From: Labia minor
Taxonomy: Eukaryota; Arthropoda; Insecta; Dermaptera; Spongiphoridae
DNA length: 64,000 nucleotides
Reading direction: 5' to 3'
NCBI GenBank assembly: GCA_963082975.1
Contig: OY720347.1
Location: forward strand, 48,050,655 to 48,114,654
How positions within the stretch are numbered: the first letter of the stretch is position 1; the number at the start of each line of letters is the position of its first letter. This document shows, one piece after another, positions 11,233 through 22,592 of the stretch. Made by a program: the position numbers and the translations under genes. Below the pieces are notes generated by a model. It was not told the origin of the DNA and did not search any database. It worked only from the letters and a program-made list of their open reading frames with translations.

Positions 11233-12675
11233 ATTTTATTTGCTTTTACGAAGATTCAAAAATCGTCTTCAAAAAATTCTGGAAACTTCGAGACAAAAGA
11301 AAATAAAGAATTCTAATAAAGTGTCTAAATTAAGATTATCCTCAAAAGTTAACTGATGTTGGATAAGCCCATAGATTTATGTTATACATAATATATTATT
11401 AAGTTTTCAAAGTCAGATTAATGAACCACCTTGAATCATTTCAATGTTTTATTCTTAGACATTGTCAGCTTTATTAATTACTTTAATTAAGAAAAAATTA
11501 AAAGGTATGAAAACATAACATTACAATGATTCAAGGAAATTATTGATCTGACTTTGTTAATCAGTAAAAGCTGTTCTGCTATAAATTTTAATTTTATTCG
11601 AAAACTTATTTAATAATTGTCATAATAAGGAGGCAAACAGCTTATTTTTTTTTATATTGGACTCACAAGATTCAAAACATTTAATTTCGTTGAAACCTCA
11701 AATACAATATATTTTCAAAACAATAAAGTATTATATCTTTCTTTTGTAAATCAAAGAGTGCTTAATCATAAATATAATATCTGGGCAAATGAAAATAAAA
11801 AAAAATATTTAATCATTTGGGTCAAAAGTAATTACGATTTGAAAATAATTGAAAATTCAGGAAAAAATTGCAAAAGGGGATATAATGAGAGTCTTTTACA
11901 ATATTAAAAGTACAAAATGTACAATGAATACTTATTTTTACAATTCAAATAAAACTTCTATGTTAAATAGAATGTAAATAAATTTTGAATATAATTTTTT
12001 AATTTTCTATAACACTGTTTCTAGTAAATTATCATTTCAATAGTCCATACCATTTTTTCTATAGAATGTTTTTAACAAAAACCGATGCCATGACATAACA
12101 CATAAACTTTATTTCTTAATTTATTTCTATCAGTTTGTAAATAATCTACTATATAGTATTTCTCTCAATTAAATTTAATATTATTTAGAAATAATTTAAT
12201 TTGGTTGAAAAATATAAAAAGTTATTAAAATAGATATTCTTAAGATAAGAAATTATAGAAAATTATTACATTAAAAGAAATAGATGAGATAACTTTTTTT
12301 TAAAAAAAAAATAAAAAATAATAAATCATATTATGACATGACATCTCTTCTTTAAATTCTACTCAATTTTTATTTAATTGTCTAATTTTACTTTTTCTTT
12401 TTTTTTGATTTCCTACATATAAGAGTTCATTAATAAATATGAGTACATATATTCACTTACGAGTCTTTTCAATTAACATCTCTATCAAAATTCAGCCTGA
12501 CTCAATGATCAATTTATGAAATGTTACACATCTCTATACACACATTTATCAGTATAGGTATTTTGTTATATATAAAATCTTTAAAATATTTTTAGCTTAA
12601 TATATTATATATATAGGTGTTTATATCATTGATAATAGATTTAGTTTTAATGTTATTGTTGATTTTTATCTCTTT
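11233..12675. other. AT-rich DNA, nothing recognised
   Basis: No gene, RNA or TE end recognised. Confidence 0.5.
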
Positions 12676-13160
12676 TTACTATCTCGCCATGTCGAGATTT
12701 TGATGTTTTTATACGTTATGAAGGTCCCTAAGTCATTTTCACTAAGGTTCAAAATGTCTCTCTCTGTGTGTGTGTATCAACTTTTGAGAAATGTAGCTCA
12801 ACCGGAAGAGAGTCATTACCTACAACGTTTTGATTTTTTTTCCCTCTAAACTGATCTTAAAAATAAAGATATATGTTTGATAGTTTTGCGCATGATTAAA
12901 AATTGTATAAAACTGCTATATATATATATCTTGATTGAATCACTGAAAGTACCAGAATTAATTTTATAACACTGCAAATCACGCGCCAGCACGTGACGTG
13001 GTGCCATCAACAAAGAGCCAAACACGCGCTTGCTTGATAAATATTATTTATTAATTTTAATTTATGATTTAATTAATTAAATTTAATTTAAATATAATAT
13101 ATGTTAATTAATCCAATTCAAATTTGCGAGATTGTCGAGTGGAGATACTCCAGATTTTTA
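12676..13160 (+). mobile_element. Helentron-like repeat, family B, internally deleted copy B3
   Basis: It begins ACTATCTCGCC at 12678, then jumps from the GT tract (near 12772) straight to CAACTTTTGAGAAATG, losing the GAGCTAGAATCATGAAATTTGG block. The CACGCGCCAGCACGTGACGTGG block and the end are kept, with the 3' hairpin at 13137-13150 (GAGTG, GAGA, TACTC; one G-T pair). Both ends are present with part of the body removed. Confidence 0.75.
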
Positions 13161-13797
13161 TATTTAAGTCTTACTCTATAAAAATTTGTATACACATCAT
13201 TATACTTATCTTAAAAATTGGTATTTTATTTTCTCTATTTTCCATTATTACTAATATTATTCATTCATACATTTTTTGCGTATACTCTCTTCTTTATATT
13301 TTAGATTTCCTATTTTAATTTTTTTTGGATAGGTGAATTGGTTTGTTTTTGAAATATCTTATAAATAAATCAACAAATAAATTACAAATTTATAAACCTT
13401 TTAAATCTCCGAATAGGGGAAGCATAGAATCAACGCTAAATAAATAAATATAATCATTGCAAATATGTATAGAACAAAAATGTAGTTGCTAGATTGTTCA
13501 TGGGGTTCCATTCCATTTCTTTTTCCCCATCCGTTCGTAGCCAAGTTCAGAACAGAATCAGTTACAGTCAAGTGGAAGTTCGCACATCCTAAATTTTCCC
13601 ACTCCAATTAAATACAAATGAATCAATTAATTAAATCATTCATTAACCATTTAAACATTAATTATTCATTATTTACAACTTAGTTTGTATAAATATTATT
13701 ATAATCAATTTTCCAAAAGAAAAAATAATGTTTTTATTAAAAACCGATATTAAATTTTTAAAGCTTTGGTGGTTGTTTTTATTTATAACGGAATTTT
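13161..13797. other. AT-rich DNA, no gene recognised
   Basis: A mixed-composition patch lies at about 13485-13610 (CCCATCCGTTCGTAGCC). Its minus-strand 68-codon frame (13401-13607) shows no recognisable domain. Confidence 0.45.
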
Positions 13798-13944
13798 GTA
13801 AATTAAACCACATATTGATATTTGTTATTGTAAATTTATTCAAAACGCAGAAAATTGCAGAAGTAGCAATCGAAACGTTGTGTATATGTTTGTATTTTTT
13901 TAATAAATTTACAATAACAAATATCAATATGAGGTTTAATTTAC
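13798..13944. repeat. 43-bp perfect inverted repeat around a structured 61-nt loop
   Basis: Arms at 13798-13840 and 13902-13944 are exact reverse complements as far as I can read, beginning GTAAATTAAACCACATATTG except for one possible position (CCACAT against ATGAGG). The loop contains ATTGC AGAAGTA GCAAT followed by CGAAACG, and outer bases CAAAACG/CGTTGTG can pair with one mismatch. The stem-loop plus CGAAACG is reminiscent of the hammerhead-ribozyme cores found in Penelope-like elements, but the CTGATGA box is absent. Frames on both strands (13728-13952 and 13673-13927) mirror each other because of the inverted repeat. Confidence 0.7.
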
Positions 13945-14857
13945 GATATTAAATTAAAATTAAATTTTATATTTAATATAATCACATTTTGGGATCTTAT
14001 TCATTCATCTTTATTAAAAATCTATTAGAAAAATTCTTAATTTTACCGGTTTCTATATTTTATATAAAATCAAATCAAATATCGAGAAGTTTAGAAAAAG
14101 AGACAAGGGAGGGGGTGTACCATTACTGTTTTATCCACTTTCTACTTCCTTCTTAAGAAGATTTTTTTATTTATTTTGAAAATAAATTCAATAAAAACGA
14201 GTAAATTTTAAACAAAATTTTATCTTAGCATAAATATTTTGTTTTTTCATTTTTAAATTTTACTAATTCACTACCAAAATTCTCTAAACATATAAATGCT
14301 CTTTGACCTGAAACCGAACAATTATTAGTTAGCTCTGGGATTTGTCTGTTGAAGCGGAAACGGATGGCTCGAATTGGCTACTGATGCCCTTTAACAAATC
14401 AAGTGAATAGGAAACAGGTAAAGTATAGTAAAGTGTATTTGACCACAAAATAATAATAGGAAGTTTCTGTATCATAATAAAATATAAGCTTTATTTAAAT
14501 AAATCATAAATAGAGAGTTAATATAATACAATGTATTTTCTTTATATTCCCTTATTTATTGCTCGAAAAAAATATTTTCTCTGATAAATGATGATTGTTC
14601 ATTTTGTAGAAATATAAAATTCAAAATGAAAGAGAAGTTGACATCCTCGTTTTCTCAAATAAATTCTCATTCCTTTTAACTTAGATGTTATTTTTTATTA
14701 AAAACATTTCATTTTTATATATAAAATTTAAATATTATATAAATTTTAATATTTTCCCTTAATATCATTAAAAATGAACAGAAGAATTTTTACCACTTGA
14801 ATAATTGAATAAACTACAATATTAGTGTTTAAATAATTATCATATTGTTTAAAATTA
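13945..14857. other. AT-rich DNA, nothing recognised
   Basis: A patch with more G+C at about 14300-14420 (GAAGCGGAAACGGATGGC) has no frame or repeat partner in the window. Confidence 0.45.
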
Positions 14858-15335
14858 AAAAGATGAGCAGTGGCCAGGCACAGAACCGACCGACGATTTG
14901 AAATAAATTAATTTCCAAACAACATTATATATATGTATATATATAAAGTATAAAAAAATATTTGTAAAACTTGAATTAAAATGACTAAATTATATTATTT
15001 TGGATTTTATTTTTAGTTTAATTAATGCATTATTAATTACTACTATATTTTAAGTGAAATATTTTGGGACAATGAATATAAAATTAACACTTTGTAAACT
15101 ACCACTTCCGTTTTCCGGATATACACCAAATTTTATCAAAATCCAATGAACCGTTCAATATATACACTTCTATACGGACACACAATGGCCAGATGACCTG
15201 ACAGACAGACATCATGCTAAAAATACTTTTTTTTTGTTAACAAAATGCATGATTCGTGGAGATATGTAAAAATTTTCACATGTGAAATTTGGAGTAAAAA
15301 CAATACCTTTCCTTCCTATCGACGGTCGGTAAAAA
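14858..15335 (-). mobile_element. Helentron-like repeat, family A subfamily, copy A3
   Basis: The ends match family A (ACCGACCGACGATTTG near 14884 and CGACGGTCGG near 15320) and so does the TGTCTGTC to ACCAAATTTTATC body. The central part differs from copies A1, A2 and A4, lacks the TGACGTCA pair, and instead resembles copy A7 (62052-62472). The terminal hairpin is degenerate. A3 and A7 therefore look like a separate subfamily. Confidence 0.65.
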
Positions 15336-15727
15336 AAATAATTATATGCATTAATTATTTATTTAATAATATAAATAATATTATACTTGTATGTATAACT
15401 ATATAATATTTACACTACAAAATTTAATTTTTTCTTTTCTTCTTTATTTATATTTATAAATTATTTTTAAATTTAAATCATCTCACAATGTTAAAGTGCT
15501 AAGTAAACTGGTAAAAGGCCCGAGGAAATAAAATCAAAGTGCAATTTCCTGACAAAAATAGAATGTAAATTTGTTAATAAACTCATTTTAAAAGAAAACA
15601 AAGTTTTCTCTCCCTGATTATTATTGTTATATCTCGTTGAATACATCTCATAATTATAAAATTCGATGCGTTTCTTCTTAAAAAAAAATATAAGAAAATA
15701 TTTACTACTTTCATATTTAATTTTGAT
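15336..15727. other. AT-rich DNA, nothing recognised
   Basis: Two opposite short frames (15491-15730 and 15666-15860) run through here, without recognisable domains. Confidence 0.45.
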
Positions 15728-16540
15728 CAATATTGTTTTTATAACGATTTTCTTAAATTCACTTGGCGTCTGTCTCTTTCTCTCTCATTTTGACAAATTG
15801 AAATCGATTTTTCATCGACTTTTTATTGAGATACTTTTGAAAATTTTTATAGATTTTTGAATCGATCCCTAGAAGGTATAGAAGAAAAATAATCGAATTA
15901 TAATTAATTAATTGTAATTAATTAGCGATTAATTACTTTTAGTAACTAACTCCTTTTGTAATTTTTTTTCAACGGATTTTGAAACAAAAATATTGATTTC
16001 AAAAATATAGATTTTCATTTTGAACGTATTTAAAAATATTTCATAGCATTAAAATTAATGATGAATTGTTATTAATCAATTGTATCGCCAATGAGGAGGG
16101 GTTTCTTCCCCTCAGATTTATATATATATTATTGTATATATTTATATATATATATATATATATATATACATTTATAAAATCTCATATTAATAAAAATTAT
16201 CTATTTATAAATACAATATAATAATTATTATTCAATAATAACATTTACTTAACATAAATTCATAAAATCAATTTTGGAAGATTAATATATTTTTTTGTTT
16301 TATTCAATTTGTATATTTTCGTAAAACTTCATCTTTTCTATTTCTCTTGTTATATTAAATAAATTTATCATATTAAAATTGCACTAAAAAGAATAAAATA
16401 ATATAAATATAAATTTTTTTATAAATTAACGATTTTTCCAATGGACTAAAAAGAATAAAATAATTTTTCTATAAGCCTGACAAAGTTTATGGACGAATTG
16501 CTTCATATTCAACGAAAAACGTTGGGCGCATTTAGTTCTA
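15728..16540 (+). repeat. Interspersed repeat E, copy E1
   Basis: It is matched in the same order by 20215-20870. Shared landmarks are GACAAATTGAAATCGATTT, CTAGAAGGTAT, CACTAAAAAGAATAAAATAA, and the terminal block AACGAAAAACGTTGGGCGCA followed by TTTAGTT. Copy E1 carries an extra TA microsatellite at about 16125-16168. The CGTCTGTCTC tract near the start and the AACG/CGTT mini-hairpin near the end hint at the same structural class as families A to C, but this is not established. Confidence 0.7.
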
Positions 16541-17034
16541 TACAATTAATTAATTCTATAAACTTATCCTTGTTGCTAATTACATTTAATCTCTCATATA
16601 TATATACAATATCAAGCATAGTTGCTTATTTCTCTAAATAGTTATTTCAAATGCATTCTTGTAGATACACAATTGAGAGAACAAATTCCATTAATTTTAT
16701 AACATTAAATCTGAATTAGTGTTTATGGTGACGCATAGTTCTCCAATAGTTAATCTTACCTTTGCCTTTGCCTTCATTTTGGTATGCAATCAATTAAAAA
16801 ATCAGTCACAAATACTTCATGACTTTCACGTATTCCATTTATTATTATTATTATTATTATTATTCTTTTTTTGGTATAATTTATTCATTATTCCTTCCTT
16901 TAAAATTGAATTATTTTATAAATGAGATATTCAATAAATTTATTTTTTTTTGTTTTGATCCATTTACAAAGTAGGTTACGTTTTGGAATTAAGACAAGAC
17001 TAGAACAGGAAAATGTTTGTTTTGTATACATTTG
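16541..17034. other. AT-rich DNA, nothing recognised
   Basis: Contains a TTA repeat at about 16842-16864. Part of the right edge (about 16960-17034) probably still belongs to the mariner relic that follows, but I could not fix the boundary. Confidence 0.4.
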
Positions 17035-17400
17035 AAAGAGCAACTAAAATATTATTTTTCTACATAATCGCCAAAAAATTTGAGACATTTCGTAGCGATG
17101 AACGAGCTTCGAAATTCCTTCCTCATAGAAATCTGCCGCCTGAGTGTGGTACCCACCTGGCACAAAACTTATGGTAACCTAACTTTTGAGAAACAAATTC
17201 GTACAATAAAGTGCGTGAAATTTGCGGAAAACTGTGGTGAAAAAAAATGAACTTGTGGAAAAGATCAATGAAAAAATTAGAGCAAACCGTCGTTTAACCA
17301 GAACCGAACTTTCCTTCAGTTTTCCGCAAATTTCACGAACTTTATTGTACAAAATTGTTTCTCAAAAGTTAGGCTACCATAAGTTTTGTGCCAGGTGCGT
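17035..17400 (-). pseudogene. Palindromic mariner transposase relic
   Basis: Minus strand, right to left: an N-terminal helix-turn-helix piece (FPQISRTLLY...SQKLGYHKFCARWV) joins directly to a C-terminal piece (ADFYEEGISKLVHRYE), so the catalytic DDD core is deleted. On the plus strand a second N-terminal piece (17222-17400) reads VEKINEKIRANRRLTRTELS and continues to LGYHKFCARC. The two N-terminal parts form an inverted repeat, 17154-17233 against 17318-17397, 80 bp per arm. Mariner transposases normally have about 345 residues; this is a rearranged dead copy. Confidence 0.8.
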
Positions 17401-17518
17401 ACTACTAGTACTTATATATTCTTATAAAATTATAACTATATTTCAATTCCTTTCTTAGGTACAACTTTCCTATTGTTATATACAGTTTAATTAAAATTGA
17501 TTTAATATCCAGAGCTTT

Positions 17519-17526
17519 ATCTAGCT
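17519..17526 (+). repeat. Target-site duplication of hAT MITE (left)
   Basis: ATCTAGCT, identical to 17804-17811. Eight bp is the hAT-typical length. Confidence 0.85.
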
Positions 17527-17803
17527 CAGTGATTCCCAAACTTATTTGGCCAAGCGCCCCCTTTCCAGAAAAAAATTTACCCAGTGCCCCCTTGGAAATG
17601 AATTTTTTTTAATTTTAATAACAATTAAACAAGATAAAAATGTGTGAATTAGAAACATTGAATTTATGTATCTATTTATTGATCTCCGAATAGAAAAGTA
17701 ATATACAAGTAATTTTCCCTAAATGCACCTTGGGGCCATCACCGCCCCCTCGATCGCTCCTGCGCCCACGAGGGGGCGGTAACACCCACTTTGAGAATCA
17801 CTG
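17527..17803. mobile_element. hAT-type MITE, 277 bp
   Basis: Ends are CAGTGATTCCCAAAC on the left and, read inward from the right, CAGTGATTCTCAAAG. Perfect 8-bp duplications flank it. The interior has CGCCCCC-rich blocks (GCGCCCCCTTTCC near 17557, GAGGGGGCGG near 17771) and no coding capacity, so it relies on a hAT transposase elsewhere. Confidence 0.9.
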
Positions 17804-17811
17804 ATCTAGCT
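17804..17811 (+). repeat. Target-site duplication of hAT MITE (right)
   Basis: ATCTAGCT, the partner of 17519-17526. Confidence 0.85.
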
Positions 17812-19470
17812 TTATGAGTGCTCTGGGCAATACCTTTATATGAAGAGAAATTTCTGTTCTTACATTTTATTAAAATTATTGAATGACCACCTTTGATCTA
17901 CATTAATTTCAATTCTTTTAATCTCTTAGAATTGTCGACCAAAAATATTATATTATCTTTAAACTTTAATTTCATAAGGAATTCTTTTCTATTCTAAATG
18001 TTTCTTTTCACACCTACTTATTTAATTGACTATATAAATATTATAAATTACGCGACTTAAAGAGTAACCTTGTTTGTCACCTTTGTTTATAAAATTAAAA
18101 TTATCATATACATTTTTTAACTTGACAGTATCTTTTGTTTGTGTTTAAGTATATTGTATGAGACCTCACAAACACTTCTCGGGGAAAAAACAACATTCTA
18201 AATATAAATTACTAAATTTAACTTAAATAATTTATTTTTTGCGATTCATTATTTCATTTTAAATGAAACTTTTACTGGTAATTGAGAACGAATTAAATTT
18301 AATTTTAATAATTAAATTTCAATAGAATTAGTTAATTTATGAATTTGTAAAACAATAAAAAGCAAAATACGACAAGTGGAGATGTTTTAAATGGAGTTAT
18401 TTCGTTAGAACAAACATCGTACTTATGTATAGGAATAGAGCGAATACCTAATTAGAGATAGAAATAAACATTTAACGGCTCGCTTGTTCGGAGTTTATTC
18501 CCTTTTAAAATTGTCCCTGATGGATTTTCCAGTTTGCTTTCATAATAATTATGCAAGGACATGGAACATTTTTTATTAGACTTAAATCAAAGTCTTTGGC
18601 AACGATTTATATATTATTTTAATTAATTTAGAAATAATAATAATTTAAAAAACGTTAAAATAAATTTTTTCGTTCATTTTTCAATGAATTTCACACCATT
18701 TTCTCCCCGAGATTATTATTATATTGATGATTAATTGTTTTTATTTATTAAATTATGCATTAGTAATAATTTTAATATCTATTTGAAGGCGCAAATATAT
18801 CAGATTAAATTAAATTAAAAAGCAATAAATTAAAATAAATAATTTATGAAATTAATTCAAGAAGATCTTGTTTCGTCAACTTGTAAAATTGTAAATTTTA
18901 CTTTATTATTATTATTATTATTATTTATTTGAACTAAATTATTCGTATTTTTTATTAATAAATGATAAAATGAAATTTTTATATTAGATCATAGTTATAT
19001 TTAATATAACACTATATTTAATTTAAGTGTAAAATACTCAGATAGTAATATTTTCTCAATTTATCATAAATGTTACATCTAAAATTGAATTACTTTATAA
19101 ATGGAATTAAATTAATATTTCAATATCAGTGCCAATATTCCATTCTATTCACTTGACAAAATATTAAATTGGAAATTATTAATTTACCTAAAAATAAACA
19201 ATAATTGGTTTATATAAGTTCTTTATAAAAAGTATTAATTCTATTAAGAATTTTTTTAAATGTTTGTATAATATAATTTATGTGATGCAAGTAAAAATTT
19301 ACAAATAAATTTTAACATATTAAAAAAGAGTTTATCTTTTGGTGAATATCAATTCATATATTTATATAATTCTTTTGTGAAACATTCATTTTTCAACATG
19401 TAAAATTTTTTACTAATCTTATGTTTTAAGAATAATGTTAAAATAAAATATAAGTACTTTTATCATTATT
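17812..19470. other. AT-rich DNA, no gene recognised
   Basis: A mixed-composition stretch at about 18395-18560 (CATTTAACGGCTCGCTTG) has no recognisable frame or repeat. A TTA run lies at about 18906-18925. Confidence 0.45.
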
Positions 19471-19478
19471 CTTTATAT
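19471..19478 (+). repeat. Target-site duplication of hAT MITE (left)
   Basis: CTTTATAT, identical to 19764-19771. Confidence 0.85.
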
Positions 19479-19763
19479 CAGTGATTCCCAAAGTGTGAGC
19501 CGCGGCTCCCCGGGGTGCCGTTATTAGGGCGCCGCGAAATATTCAATTAAATTTTTAAATACTTGGAATTTTGTGCCAACAATCTTGAAAGCTTTTTAAT
19601 TTTTCCCTGTTAAATGGGTAATAGCTTTTAAAAAAGGAAAATATTCCAGTTTTTCAAAAAAGTAAAAAATTTATATAAAAATCTGATAAAAAATATTAAG
19701 GGAGCCTCGGAAACAATCCAATTATTTAGGGAGCCGCAAACCAGAAAAGATTGGGAACCTCTG
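19479..19763. mobile_element. hAT-type MITE, 285 bp
   Basis: The left end CAGTGATTCCCAAAGTG and right end (inward) CAGAGGTTCCCAATC are imperfect TIRs with a perfect 8-bp target duplication. Internal GAGCCGCGGCTCCCCGGGG (about 19498) and a later GGAGCCGC give it a strongly non-background composition. No transposase is encoded. Confidence 0.9.
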
Positions 19764-19771
19764 CTTTATAT
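19764..19771 (+). repeat. Target-site duplication of hAT MITE (right)
   Basis: CTTTATAT, the partner of 19471-19478. Confidence 0.85.
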
Positions 19772-20214
19772 TATTTGTTTGTGTTTCATTTTTAAAATAA
19801 AATTAATGTTAATAATGCTTAATAGCCAATGTCACTGTACATCATATTTAGAGTGAAACAATAATTTTAAACCTTAATTCGAAATACTCATTAAGAGTAA
19901 TTGAATGAATTAAGATGAGTATATTAATTTATTTTATTTTGAAAAATTATAAATTAGGCTTCTTCAATCTCTAATATTCCCTTATTTATTTATTTCTATT
20001 TAATAAAATTAAAATTAAAATTTTTTATTGTTGTTGTTTGGTTTGCAAAATTTAAAATGATTTTTCATTTTTACTCTTGGTGAAATAATTTTTTTCAATT
20101 AACCTCAGAGGGATTAGAATTTACTATTTTTATAGTATGTATAATAAAAAAAAAACAAGGTCTGGATAATTAATTTATAAGTTTAGGCAATATATATTGA
20201 AATTTCGTTTTTTA
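19772..20214. other. AT-rich DNA, nothing recognised
   Basis: No gene or repeat end recognised. Confidence 0.5.
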
Positions 20215-20870
20215 TGTACAAGTATTTTTTGTCGTTTTTATAACATTTTTCTCAACTTCACTTCATGTTTGTCTGTCTGTCTATTCGCTCTTATGACAAA
20301 TTGAAATCGATTTCTCATTAACTTTAAATTCAATTACACTTTTTAAAATTTTTATAGATATTTCAATAGATCTCTAGAAGGTATGAAAGAAATATAATTG
20401 AATTTTAAAATTAATCAATTGTAATGTAATTAACGATTATATGCTTTAATATTTGAATTTTCATTCACACAATCTGACGGTTAAATATTGAGTTGGTTTT
20501 CATTTTGAAAAAATTGAAAATAATTTATAACATTAAAAGAGAAATTTTTAATTAATATAAAAATTACAATAAATATATTTTAAAAAGATTATTTCAATAA
20601 TAGCATTTACTTAACATAAATACATAAAATCAATTTCAAAAGATTAATATTGTTTTTTTGTTTCATTCAATTTCCCTTGTTATATTAAATAAATTTATCC
20701 AATTAAAATCGCACTAAAAATAATAAAATAATATAAATATAAAAATATTTCATAAAATCACGTTTTTCTCATGGACTAAAAAGAATAAAATAATTTTTAT
20801 ATAAGCCTGACAAAGTTTACGGATGAATTGATTCATATCTAACGAAAAACGTTGGGCGCATTTAGTTTTA
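20215..20870 (+). repeat. Interspersed repeat E, copy E2
   Basis: Second copy of the repeat at 15728-16540 in the same orientation, about 4.4 kb away. It has a clearer TGTCTGTCTGTCTATTCG tract (about 20270) and lacks the large TA insertion of E1. Its right end is the same AACGAAAAACGTTGGGCGCA block at about 20841-20860. Confidence 0.7.
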
Positions 20871-21118
20871 TTTGTTTATATGAAACATCAAGTCAATTTT
20901 TTTATATTTATATTTTTTAAATTACTCCTAACAAATATAACACATTTTTATTTCAAAAAAATTATACAACCTGCACAATCAGGATATTGTTTTAACAAAA
21001 TACAGGTTTACATTAATATATACATTAGCACTTTTAAACAAATATTTCAATATGCTATTTGCATAATTTTTCATTTACACGCAAATTTAACCCCTCACTT
21101 ATTTATTTCAACATTAAT

Positions 21119-21563
21119 ATCTACACGAATCATGTCATGATAAAGTCTAATTGTATTTAATGTTTTCGATATATCAATAGCATGTTTCAATACTTGAATT
21201 TCTATGAATTTCACACAGATAAATTAAACAAATTTATAACTTTTAAATTGTCGTTAATTATTGTTTGCTTTTTATTTTAATATTGTAACATTTTCACTTA
21301 AATTTAAAAATAAATTTATTAAATAAATATAAATCATAAACTAATATTAATAAAATATAATGTAATATAATATATAATAATTTAATACGTTATCTATTAA
21401 ATCAGATTTAATCTAACCAAAGGTTTAACTGCAATTTAAAAGTTATAAATTTGTTTCATTTATCTTTGTGAAATTCATAGAAATTCAAGTATTGAAACAT
21501 GCTATTGATATATCGAAAACATTATATAGGATTAGACTTTATCATGATATGATTCGTGTAGAT
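21119..21563. repeat. Foldback element with 132-bp arms
   Basis: The left arm 21119-21250 and right arm 21432-21563 are near-complete reverse complements, starting ATCTACACGAATCATG on the left and ending CATGATTCGTGTAGAT-like (ATGATTCGTGTAGAT) on the right, around a 181-nt AT-rich spacer. Small differences (for example GTATTTAATG against CATTATATAGG) show it has aged. No target duplication is visible. It could be a foldback/MITE or a segmental inverted duplication; a transcript would form a long double-stranded hairpin. Confidence 0.8.
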
Positions 21564-21999
21564 TGATTGATCAGACAATTGAATTGACTAATTCATTGAT
21601 ATAATTACTGGTTTAATATGACCGTTAGGAGGTTCAGTGCAAATGCCTTTGCAATAACCGGACACTCAATCGATGTTAGTATTTCGTTATGGAAATGTTA
21701 TGCTGTGATTGATTCTTAATACAGAATTAACAGTTCATAATAACCATAAATAGAAATGTATTTATTCATCCAGGAGGTGTGTCCTGAATACATGGTCTAG
21801 ATTTAGCTATTAGCAATAACCATCTAGTCTAGATATCTTTCTGAGAATTACATATGTGTATAAATATTTATTTCTATTTTTTTATTTATCATTTAAAACG
21901 AATTTCGTCATATTTTATACAAATTAATTGTCCCAAAATCTCTAGGTCATTGGACAATTTAAATAGTAAATATTCTTAAAATTTGATCAACTTATATTT
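21564..21999. other. AT-rich DNA, nothing recognised
   Basis: A patch of moderate composition at about 21600-21850 (CCGTTAGGAGGTTCAGTGC, GTCTAGATTTAGC twice inverted as CTAGTCTAGATATC) without a recognised function. Confidence 0.4.
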
Positions 22000-22592
22000 T
22001 TACTATCTCGCCAGATTTTCGATGACGAGATCTTGATATATTTATACGTTTTGAAGGTCCCTGAGTCATTTTCACTAAGGTTGAGAAAAATGTCTGTGTA
22101 TGTGCGTGTGTTTATGTAGTCAAGATTAGGCAAAAACGGTTTGAGCTAGAGTCATGAAATTTGGTATACGGGCATTATTCAAAATTCGTAGTTTTCTTTT
22201 AACTTTTGAGAAATGTAGCTTAACCGGAAGAGGGTCATTACCTACCACGTTTTCATTTTTTTCCTGTAAAGTGACCGTAAAAATAAAAATATTTGTTTGA
22301 TAATTTTTCACATGATTAAAAATTGTATAAAACTGCTATATATAGAATTTCAGCATGATTGAATCGCTGAAAGAACAGGAATTAATTTTTTAACAAATTG
22401 ACTGGGAATCACGCGTCAGCACGAGACGTGGTGTCATCAACAAAGAGTCAAACACGCGCTGGTTTAATAAATATTATTTATTAATTTTAATTTATAATTT
22501 AATTTTAATTAAATTGTGAATTCAAATATAATTTATGTTAATTAATCCAATTCAAATTGCGAGATAGTCGAGTGGAGACACTTCAGCTTATT
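22000..22592 (+). mobile_element. Helentron-like repeat, family B, full-length copy B4
   Basis: The 5' motif ACTATCTCGC at 22002-22011 is perfectly inverted as GCGAGATAGT at 22559-22568, followed after one base by the hairpin 22570-22583 (GAGTG, loop GAGA, CACTT) and CAGCTTATT. The 5' mini-hairpin seen in B2 is truncated here. The body includes GAGCTAGAGTCATGAAATTT and CACGCGTCAGCACGAGACG. Confidence 0.78.

Noticed and set aside
13838..13910. Active hammerhead ribozyme
   Set aside because: The invariant CTGATGA half of the core is not present, so only a structural reminder is reported.
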